Shown in pieces: positions 8,401-20,400 of a stretch of DNA of 25,524 bases. Location: contig JAFSXW010000019.1 in assembly GCA_017443885.1 (NCBI GenBank), forward strand, positions 1 through 25,524, given 5' to 3'. The notes under the pieces were generated by a model. The model ran no database searches. It saw nothing but the letters and a program-made list of their open reading frames with translations, and was not told the origin of the DNA. Made by a program: the position numbers and the translations under genes. The stretch's first letter is position 1. Each line of letters begins with the position of its first letter. Origin of the DNA: Clostridia bacterium. Its GTDB lineage: Bacteria > Bacillota > Clostridia > Christensenellales > UBA1242.

Positions 8401-11400
8401 TTTTTAAAGCAAAGTGAGGTAAATAAATATAGTTAATTTCGGCAGAATTTGATTCCTTAGAACCATCGTAATCTAAATCGCTAAGCCTTGTGTTATAATC
8501 AAATTTTCTTGAAACAATATAATGGTCTAAATAATAATTCTCGTTTGCAATAGATTCAATTTTTAAGTTATCAAATAGGGTAATGTCATTTAGATTACTT
8601 ATTTCAGTGTTAGAGCTATCATAAATTTTAATTGTGCCGTTTTGGTAAGTGCCAATAGAAATTGTTGGTTTTGCATTAGAAGTGCTATTTAAAGTGTTTG
8701 TGATATTTTTTGCACTCACTAAGTCAGCAATATTGTTAGTTGGAGTGTCATTTGTTACCATATAATCACTAATATCTTCTAAATATGCAACTCTAGATTC
8801 ATCATTTGAAACATAATAAGGTAAATCTATAATTTTGTTTTTGCGTTTTGCAGTAATATCATTTCCAGAAATGTTTACAATATAATCATCATTAATAGTT
8901 GTGGCAGAGATAGAATGAGATGTGTGATCATTAAAGAATTTAAGGGTAAATCCGCCATTTTCTGCATTATCAACAAACAATGGATAAGGCGAAGAATAGG
9001 TGGTGCTATTTTGAATTATTGCGGTGTAGCTTCCTTCATCGCCTGAAAGCGAAACATTAAAGTTTGAAGTTGGTGCAAACACTGCGTAAACATTATTAAA
9101 CAAATGCTCGCTAGTGTTTAATTTTAGGTTGTTTGAAATTGGGAAGTAATACTCATCTCCACCAATGGCGTATTTAGCAGAGCCAACCCAACCAATAAAT
9201 GCAAAGCCAGCTTTATATGCTTCTTTATAATCAACTTCCACAGAATCTATATGCCATTCGGAAGAATCTAATGTGATTTTTAAATATTTCGTTTTAAGGT
9301 TATCATCAACAGGTGTGTCGTATGGGCCAGAAGGCAAATATCCAGTTGTGGTAGAATTTCCTATCAACACAGAATAAACATTGCTAGAATTTGTGAACTC
9401 GCCAATATGAACGCTATTATCGCATAGGGCGTAATATGTTTTGTTTTCTAGTGGTAATATTTCTAGATCTTGTTCGGTTGAATAATATGCCACAATTCTG
9501 TTAGAGCCATCTAAACTTGGAAGCCCCCAAGCTTTAAAGCTGTTATCTGAACTAGAAATTGTGGTTGAAACGCCGTAAGGAAGATTGTAATTATCTTCAT
9601 TTACTTTATTTCCAAATTTATCAAAACTTTCAACTGAAATTGACACTGTTTTTGCATATCGTGCTTCAATAAATATTTGGTTGTTTTTATATGAAGCAGA
9701 AGAAACTGTGTTTATTAAATCTTTAGCATAAACAGGCTCTTCGGTTCCAAGTTTAGATATTTTATTTCCGGCATAGTCATAGTAGCCTATAAATTCATAT
9801 CCACCAGCACTAGATAATATATTTACCTTTTCAACTTCAGATTTATATTGTTTAACATAGGCTGGATTAATAGTTGTTTCGTTTATAGCATCTTTACCAT
9901 AAGGATTAAATGTAACTGATGCAGAACTACTGCCCATCACGGTTCCAACATAAACTATATTGTAGCATTTTGAATAATAAGCTTCAATGGTGTAGGAAAT
10001 ATTATATGCATCTATATTTCCATTATGCTTATATTCATTATCTAGATAGTAATAAACAATATCATCGGTGTTGTTTTCATCAAATTTTGTTATAAAGGTT
10101 GAGTTTTGGCTGTTTTGAGGCTTAACTCTAAAACCAATAAACTCATAGCCAGCATATTTAGAAGCAGTGAGTGCTAATGTGGTGTTTTTATAAACATTTG
10201 GTATTGTTTTAAATGATTCTTCTTGAAGTGAAACTAATGTGCTCTCAATCTTGCCGGTGGAACTAAGGGTGCTAACAAGCATAGAAGTGCTTAAATGTTT
10301 ATTTAATTCAGCATCTAGGCTAGCAGAATCATCAATAATTCTTCTAAATGTAATGCTTGCAGTAAGAGCATATCTTGCTTCTATTAAAATATTTTTAACA
10401 TCAGAGTTAAAGGTGCTTGTTAAATTTTGTTTTGCATTTAAAATTGTTAGTTTTGCACCACTAACATCGCAGTAAGATAGGGTTGATGCATCAATATTAT
10501 TAATGAAGTAGCCAATAAACACAACGGAAGATGAGATTTCATTTTCTTCATCAACTTCGCCAACAATTATAACATCAGTTGCGTTTCCTTCGCTTTCTTT
10601 AAGGCCAACTCTAATGCTCTCTTTATTAGAATTTAAAGTTTTGCCTTCTTGAATAGCCGCAGGGTTATAGTTTGCATTAATTGAAATTAATGAACCTAAA
10701 TATGGGTCGTCATTAAGCCTTCTAGTTAATGATAGAACTAAGCCTTGCGTGAAGTTTGCTTCAATATTAGTTGCAGTTGTGCTTGAAAGCGAACTGGTTA
10801 CTTCAATGCTATAATCTTCTTCATAAGTAGAGATAAAGCCGTTTGTGTAGTAACCTTCAAAATAGTAATTTTCAAGTTGGTCTTGTTCAATAATTGCAGT
10901 AGTATTAATTTTTGTTCCAACAAGTGCATTTATAGTGGTTGATGACGCAGTGCCAAGATTTGTTGTTATTTCGTTGCCATACTTATTAGTGTAGGAAATA
11001 ATCAAATCATAAATTTTATTTTCATTTGCGCCAGCAGAGTGAGCCACTTTTTCAAGTTCTTTAGTTATATTAAATGTTCTTGTTTGGCTAAATTTAGCAA
11101 TAATTGTGGCAGTGTTATCGTTTAAGAATGGATCATCACTATTAATTGTGAAATCGAAATTAACATTTGTTGAAATTAATTTTTCTTCGCTAGTTCCATT
11201 GTTTTCTGCATACATAAACCAACCAACAAAGCCGGCGTTTAAGTTGCTTATAATGTTTGCATTTATTATTTCGCCAGCCTTAAATGTTATGCCGTTATTA
11301 ACTGGGGTGTCGCCATTATAAAGGGTTAAAGCAGTTGTTTTGTTTTTAACTTCCACTCTTGAAATTGAAGAAGTGGTGTTTCCAACATAACTTAAAATGC

Positions 11401-14400
11401 GAAGATTAATATTTTTAACAAGCCTAATTTCAACCACTGTGTTTCCTGTTATTTCAAAGGTGTAAGAAATTTTGCCATTTTCTTTAACTAAAGCTGAACT
11501 ATCTATTAGTTTATTATTAATATAATATCCAATAAATGAATAATCATCATTAGATAAATAGGTAAGTGTTATATTAGAGCCTTTGGCAAATAAGAATGGA
11601 GCAGTAGATTTATTAGTGTTATCATTTTTATAAACTTCATAAAGTGTTTTATTTGTAAGAAGAACACCTTTTGTTGTTTCGTAATAGTTTTTAAACACAA
11701 GTTGATCAACTACTAGCAAGAAGCCTTCTTTTAAATCTAGTTTAACAATACTATCAACTAAGAATTCTATTTTAAATGAATTATTAGAAGTGATGTTTTC
11801 AACAGATTTAAAATTGCTAGTGTTTTCTGGGTCTGTGTAGTAAACATTTTCTAGCACATATCCATCATCTGGCGTAACGGAGAACACAATTCCTTGCCCA
11901 CAAATAGCATAATAATAATTTCCGGCTTCATAATATCCATAAACTTCACTTAAATATTTGGTTTGATTAAATAATGCAACGGTGCTTTGAATATTAAGTT
12001 TTTGCATATTAATGAAAGAGCCACCATCAATATTTGTTATTTCAACTTTATTAATTTTAACGAATAACGCATTAATGCTTTCAATATTTGAATCGGTGGT
12101 GGTGTAGTGAAGGTCGGTTGAAACAAGTTTGCCGTTTACCATATATCCAATAAACGCATAAATATCGCCAGCAACAAATTCGCCGTTTTCATAGGTGTTA
12201 TCATTTTCAATTACTATAAATTTGTTGGTTAAATTTAATGTGAATTGAGTGCCTGTGCCATAGTGGCCAGTGTGGAATTTAGTTGAAATAATTCCGTTTG
12301 TTGAATCGCTAGTTTCAGAAAGAGAAGTTGTGGTGTTTATATTAAGATCAGAGCTTTCGCTAGCATATTTTATGCCGGTGTAGGTGAAGCTGATAAGTTC
12401 ATTAAATGAATTATCTGGATTTATTGCGCCCATTTCTTCAAGTGTTTTAAATTCGTCTTTAATATTATTTGAGAAACTAAATCCAATTTTCACTGTGTGG
12501 TTTTCTTCAAATACGCCACGCATAAAGTAAACAAGATTGTTTTTGCTTAAAACATATTTTTTATTATATTCGCTATTATCTGTTTCAAACTTGATTTCGT
12601 GAATAGTTGGGAAACTAACATTATCATTTAGGCTAAGCGCACTTTCTTCGCCACTAATTGAGCTTGGCATTTGAGCATTTAAATACCAGTGGTCGAAATT
12701 GTTTTCGCCATCATTTTTTATTGTTTGAACTAGAATTGGGGTGGAATCGGTAAATGTGTTATCAAAGTATCCATAAAGCACTAAGTTTGTGTTTGCTAAG
12801 CTTAAATAGTAAGTTTTGTTTGCACTGGTTTTTGCAAAATAGCTTAAAAGTTCTTTATATAAACTGCTTTCTTTAGCTTGTTGAGTTAGTTTTTCAACCA
12901 CGCTACTTTCAATTGCATTAACACTAGATAAGTTATTTTCAGATGCATAATCTAATTCTTTCACATAAACGCACATAGCAAGTAGCCAATCTTCAATGAA
13001 GCCTTCTTCCATAATGCCAGCATTTAATAAGGTGTAGGCATCAATAGAACCATATTTAGCCGTGTCGATATAAGCGTTAATTAAGCTGAGTGAACCAACT
13101 AAATACCTAGAATCAAAGTAAATATTTTCATAAGAAGATAAACCTTCGGCTGAGGTGCCATTTACTGTAAATGCTTTTTCAGAACCGTTATAAATAATAA
13201 AGTTGTAAGTTGATGGGGTTTGGTTTTTGGTTTGATTATTTATAGTAGAAAAACCTTCAATCTGAGTGTAAACCAGCACAACTTTTTCAAATTTAGCAGA
13301 TAGATTTAAAGCTGTGATAGATAAATCAGATGTGTTAATTATGTTATTCAAAACAACAGTTGCATAAACAACACCTGCAAGATTTGTGTTATCAAATGAG
13401 CCAACAAGAGCGTTATCGCAATCGTAAACAAGTTGTGTTGAAGTGGTGCCAAGAGTGTTTTCGTTGCTGAATATAATTTGTGTTTTATTAGCACTTATAT
13501 CTGTTATTATATTATCTTCATTATAAATTCCTTTAAGCCTATATCCACCAACAGGTGTTATAGTGAAGGTTGGGGTGGCATCTATATAGAACTTGCCAGA
13601 AATATTTATTGAATAATAATTGCCTTTATCTTCTTCATAAGCTGTTGTGAATGCGTTATAGGCATCTTCTTTATTCTCATAAACACCGAGAGTGGTTGTT
13701 TCGCCATTTTTGGTTTTGATAGTTGTGTATTTAAGTGGCTTATTAAAACTATCAACGCTAGCAGAAGTGTTTACACTTGCTTCAATAGGATTATAACTAA
13801 AATTAACATCTACATTGCGTTTAAAGATAGCTGAAATAATAGTGTCGCTATTGGCAACAGCAACTAGTGGGTATTTATACGAAGAAGACACAAGCTCTAA
13901 ACTAGACCATTCACGGTATTGATACTTACTAGGCTCAACTGCTTTTAAAAGAGCAAGAGAGGAAGCAACATATTCTAAGTGATAAAGAGTGAGTGTTTGC
14001 TCATCTACATAATAAATTTGCTTTTTGATTGTTTCATCGCTTACACTAGATTTAATGGTTGCAAAGTGGTCTTTATCAACTAAAAGTATTTTATAATTTC
14101 CATTATCATCTAGTGGGGCAGTTTTATCATAAACGGCTAAATTACCATTTGAATCTTTCACAACGCCAAAATTTACAGATGTGTTTATAGTTTCAATTAA
14201 ATTGCCATCTAAATCAAAAAATCTATATGGAATTTTTGTAATATGCTTTTGCATATACCAGCCCATAAAGGTATAACCATTTTTAGCAGTGGTATCTTTT
14301 AAGCCTTCCATTAAGAATATAGTGTTTTCAGCAAGCATAAAATCTTTATAAACATAGAAATTATTTAATTTATCGGTTTGGTAGTCTGGGCTTAAATCAA

Positions 14401-17400
14401 CATATTTATTTGTAAATTCCATTCCAGATAAAGCACCACTAGAAACTAGTTTGCCATTATAATAATAGATTTTATTTGTTTCTGGGGTGATTGAACCAAC
14501 ATAAGTTCTGCCGTTTGTTCCAACACCAGTGTAGAACACAAATTCGCCATTATCATTGCCAAGTTTATGGCTGTTTTCTTCGCTTGCATAAATAGGTTTA
14601 CCATCAGCATCAAATCCATCAATAGTAAGTGAAGAAATAGAGAATGTATAAAGTTTTATTGAAGAAAGGTTAATAATATTAACCGATCCATCGCCAACAA
14701 GAGTGTGAGGGAAGAATCTATAATAATAATAGTTTTTAAGAGAATTGTAATCTTCCTCGGTTTCAATAACTTTACTATTTTCAATTGTTGTTACCCTAGT
14801 TGCATGAGGTTCATCTAAAAGTTTATCTTTATTTGCATCATTTTCGCCAATAAGGGCATCTATTTTAACTAGAATTGTGTTTAGCGAGTTATAAATGGTT
14901 TCGGCAGAAAGAAGATTATTTATATTTGCTGCTCTTATAGATTTGGCAGAAATCTCAGATGTGATTTCATTAAATGAAACAAGATTTAATTCAACTAAAT
15001 TTTCAATTTCCGAAACAATGTTGTTTATTCTCGAATTTAAAATTTCTTGTTCTTCGCTGTTGCTAGCAGTTTTGGTTTTAAGAGTTTTTAAACTGCTAGA
15101 GATTGAATTTAAATATTCGCTAGATAGGGTGATATCACTAATTATTAGGTTGTTTTTTGTGTAGCCTAAAATATCAGTGTTTAAATAATCAATAAAATCC
15201 ACAATATGACGGTATCTAGCATTTGTTAAACCAGAAATATTATTTATCATAATATTTTTGGTGTTTTCGTCTTTAATAATATCTTCAACCAAACTAGAGA
15301 ACACATTACTTACAAAGCTTATTCCGTTTTTAAATTCGTAAGACTCGGTGCTTCCATTAGAAAGGACATTGAAGTAATCTGTCCATCTAATTTTAACAGA
15401 GTTTGAAACAATATTCCCATTTTCGTCAGGGTTACTATTAAGTGTTAAAATAACATCATAATATTTAGAATAAAAATCGTTATATCTTCCAGTTAGAATA
15501 TCTAGCGTTGTGCTAATTGTTCTTGTTTCGTGGGTTAGAAGGTCGGCATATTCATTTTCAGGATTTCGATCTAGTGTTAGTTTAAACACATAGTATAGAT
15601 AGTTTGCTTTAAAGCTAGAAGCAAGCCCCGAACTAGAAGATGATATATATTCCGCTTTTGTTAGGTTATCTGAAATATATTTTTGAGTTGGATAGATAAT
15701 TGGAACAAGGTTGTTTTCTATTGCAAGACCAAGAGTGTGCATAGAAAGTGGGCTTGTTGCGGCAGTTCTCACAACGATTAATAGCGTTGTGTTGGTGTCG
15801 AAATATAAATTATCTAGTGCCAGAGTTTCACCTTCGGGAGCTAGTGCTTTTTTAAGGTTTTTAATTTTGTTATCAGTTTCATTAGTTATAAATTGATAAG
15901 CATTTCCACTAAAACCAAAATCTAGAACTTCTGTGGCAATATAGCCGTTATATTCATCATCTTTTTTAGAGTTAATTAAATTAGATATCGTTGAATAATC
16001 AAGAATGTTTGCAGATTTTTCTTCATCTTCTGAAACGAATAGGGTGAATTTATTTGCATCTATACGTCTTCCAGAAACAAGTAAATCATTTCCTTTTTCT
16101 GCAATTGAAGATTCTGTTTCACCATCACCTAATGTGATAACGCCTATTGGGCTACCATTTTCGTTTATACGGTTTGCAAGAGTTAAGTCGGTTGTGCTGT
16201 CATTGTTGCTACTTGATGAAGAAGAGTAGTAATAAACGCCAGCAATTGAAACGCCAAAATCTTCTTCGTCATCTGTTAAAATTAGTGCTTTATAAATTTC
16301 TCTATAAACTGCAACAAATTTTATATTTGTGTGGATAGATTTAATTACAAGTGTGTTGCCACTAACTGTTATATTTCCAGTGTGATAAGAAGTGTAGAAG
16401 TTATCGCCATTTTTATAAACTTCCATATTGTTTAAGAAATATCTGCTAGTGCCATCACTTTCAACTGTTTCGCTTGCTAGTATTGCATCATAGTGCGTGA
16501 GAACAGAAACAATATTTGTTATTCTTCCATTAATAGTGGCATATAAATATTTTTCTTCAACAGGAACTGTGAAGGTAGAGTCGTAATAGTAATTATCGTA
16601 AGATGCTGAATAGAAAACTTGAACATAGTTTTTATGCGCACTAGATCCGGTGTTTATATAATATCCACGAACTTTAGATAGCATGTTTTGTGGAACTAAT
16701 AAACTTTCGCCTTCCTCAACTTCGTCTTCATAGTAATAATAATTGCCATTTATTAATTTTGCTTTAATAATGCGTTCATCTTCGTTATAGTATTTTGAAT
16801 CGCTTTCAAATTTGCTAGCTAGCCTAACACCGTTTTCGTCATACCAATCAAGAAGTCTGTATCCTTCATCAGGAAGGGCAACAAGCATAACTTCGCTTCC
16901 ACGATCTATATATGTTGTTTTATATTTTAGGTGAGTTTCAAGGTTGCCGTTTTCGTCATAAGCAAGCTCGCCACTCATAATTCCACCATCTTTGCTTATA
17001 TAATAATCGTTTTCTATGGCATGAATTTGAGGTTTTGTGCTCACAACATTTATCTTATCTTCATAAACTCTTGCAATAGGGCTTTCGGCATCAAATAAGA
17101 TAGAATAACTTGTTGTGCCAGGCAAAACTTGTGTGCTTACGCCATTTATCACATATAAATAGCCATTTTGCTCGTAGAGATTATATGTTATATCATTTGT
17201 GATGTTTGAATTTGCGCTTGGCATAGCAAGTTTGGTTTGTGCACTAAATGCAACATTTTTTACATAGAATATTCTATTTGAATTAATGTTTATAGAATAT
17301 CTTGTGCCAGTAAATGCAAGTGGGAACACCTTTTTATATTTAACTTTATTTGCATCTTCATATAATGAAGTTAAATCTTCAAGTGTGTAACTAGCGTTGA

Positions 17401-20400
17401 TGCTAGGGCTTTGAATTGCAACAGGTTCAATGGTTATATTTTCGCCATCGGAGAACACACCATAAGCATTTGTTCCATATTCAAACACCCAAATAAGAGA
17501 TGAAGAAGATAAGAATATTTCGTTTTCAACTTCTAATTCTTCATTATTACTTCCAAAGTATGCATAAGGGGTGTAGGTGATTTCTTTATAATAATATCCG
17601 TATTTTGCGCCAAGCAATGTTTTTAAATATTCAATAGAGAACACATCTGTTTTTATTGTTTCATCGAGGTTTGAAATAAAGCCATCTTTATAATAAACAA
17701 CAACAGAGCCACCTTGATTTTGTGGGCCGTTTTCAACTTCGGTTGCGATGCTAATATTAAATATTCTTTCGTAAACAGGGAGAATAATATAATATCCTGA
17801 ATTTTCAGGAGAGAAGCAGAGAGTGTTTGCAAACCTATTTATGCCAAGCTTCACTTCTGTTTCATATTGGTCGTAATAAATAATGCCAGAATTATACCTA
17901 GAATAAACACGCCACTCTAAGAATCTGTAAGAAGTGCCTTGCTCGGTTTCAACAAGCGGGTCTGCAATAAGCATTGCACATTCCTTGCCTTTTAAGAAAT
18001 ATGTGCTTTTAGCATCAAAAGAATCCAGGATAGGGATGCTTGTCATTTTGCTAAACCCAAAAATATCTGAGTTTAATGCATCTATTTTACCGGTGTAGCT
18101 AGTGGCATCTAGGCTTGTTCTGTATGCAGAAGTTGTGCCTGCAATTATAACCTTATCGTAGTTATAGTTATTTTTCTGATTGTAAACCGATCCTAAAACA
18201 ATGCCATTTAATTCTTTGCAAACTTCGTTGATATCTAGTTCGCCAGAATTAAGCACGATTTCGCCAGTTAGTTTATCTATGCTATATCCATGAACATCAA
18301 AATATCCAGCATCTTTAATAAACTTTTTACTTGTTCGCCATGCGAAACACTCGCTTTCACTAAGTGTTCTAAAGAATCTTGTGCTTGTGCCTGTGGTTAT
18401 AGTTATTTCAGCATACTCTTCAGTTGTTTCAACATACACTAAGTTTTCATATTCGCCATTTGCATTAATCTTATCTGTGAAATATATTAATCCTGTTTCT
18501 TCATTAACAGCAATTTCATTAATTTTTAGAATTTTTCCATCAGGATATTTTTCTGCAAAGTTAGAATCAATTTTTGGATTTGTGATATCTGATAAATCTA
18601 ATTTAAAGGCAGAGATAGAAGTTAGGCTTTGTTTATAAAGCACATAATAGATGTTGTTAATATAATCGTTCACATCTATATTTGCCATAGTATCTTTAAA
18701 ACTGTAAGTTTCAAAATTTTCAACCATACTAGAAGAATTATTTTCTAGTTTATCGGCCATTATTTCAACAAAGTAAGCCTCTTTAATATCCACAGCAATT
18801 TCAACTGTGCTATATTCATTAATTTTATGCCTAACTGAAAGGTAAATAACAGGGTTTGGATAAGGAGAGCCAGAAAGGAAATTAACCCCCATAAATCCCT
18901 CTCTTATTGCTTTCTCGCTAGAATAATCTATATCATAGAAATAAGCAGTAGAACCAAAAATGTAAGATAGGGCATCGTCATAATCATCTATTAAGTTAGA
19001 GAATGTTGGATAAATAATTGGTTCTTTTGGGTTTGATGTTGGGATATATTTTCCCCAAATCATTATTTGAGTTTTTTGATTAGTTTTTTCGTTTAAGATA
19101 TATGCTTCACGATTAACTGTTGTGCTTAAACCATAATCGGTAACTGCATCTAGTGTAACAATATTATCCGCACTAGGTGTGCCATCTATTAAAAGGGTGC
19201 CATCAACTTTATATGAGGCAAGAAGGTTGAAACTAATTTCGTCGGTATCTATTATTTTATAAGCGTTTGTGCTTTGTTTTAAAGCAAGATAAACTTTTTC
19301 TGCACTAGCAGTATTTGGTTTTATTGAAATTTCAGGGAAGAAAGCATATTTGGTTAAATCGCTATTATGAATTGTTGTTTCTGCCAAGTTTTCAATTTTC
19401 ACCCATTTATAGTTAGAGCCTTCTTTTACGCATTTCACTTCAACATAGTTTCTTGATTCTAGTTCGATTGCTGAATATTGAATACTAATTTGGTATGTGA
19501 AACCACCCGAGAAGCCTGAGCAAATATAATCTCCACTAGCTTTAAAATCGGAAACATTTGTGCCATTTAAAGAGAATGTGTAGGTGTTATCTGGAAGGCT
19601 AACTTTATTGCCATTAGCGGTGTAGAAACTATCTCTTGTTTTAAAATCCCAAATAGAGAAGGTGGAAGAAACATCTGCTCCATTTACATCTAACACTTTA
19701 AATGAGAAATCTGATGGGTCAAAATATACCCTATATTCATTTTTATTTAAATTCACTTTTTTGAATGCAGATTCTGTTGTGATATCTACGCTTATTGAAT
19801 AACCCTCGTTGTAGAAAATGTCATTAATATCGGCGTAAGTGCCACTTTCGTGTGAAACGGTTTCACCAGTTTTATTTGAAACATATTCAACATCATTTGT
19901 GAATCTAAGTTTATATCCTGTGTTTATTTCTGTTGTGCCGGAATATTGCCTAACTTGCGCATTTGTTTTTAAAACAGGAAGTGTGTAGTAATAGAAATGA
20001 CCAACAATTTTTTCGCCCATAATATTGTATAAATTGGCATTATTTGTATCTGAGCGATTAGCAATAATATCGCTACCAAGTTTTACAGAGTTTATAACCT
20101 CGGAAGAATCTGTGTCGAATTTATAGAACCACGAATCAACCGCGCCATTGCTCATACCAATAGGGGCAGTGTAGTAATATTTTTCTTCGCCATTAGTTTT
20201 TATGCTAGAAATATCATAATAGAAATAAACATCTTGTTTTTCTTCGTTTTCGCCGTCGCCATAAGTGTAGGTTAAATTAGACTTATAAGCCACAACATTC
20301 ACAGAAGAATCTGTGAGAGTGCAAGAATCTTTATCGAGTGAGTAGGTGGTAATAACAATATTTAAGTTTGCATCTCTATCAAACATATAAATAACATTTG

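Noticed and set aside
14895..15164. Plus-strand 89-codon open frame; similar ones elsewhere (for example 10239-10475 and 21012-21311)
   Set aside because: All lie antisense inside the giant gene, lack ribosome binding sites and show no domain. They are shadows expected opposite a long AT-rich frame.
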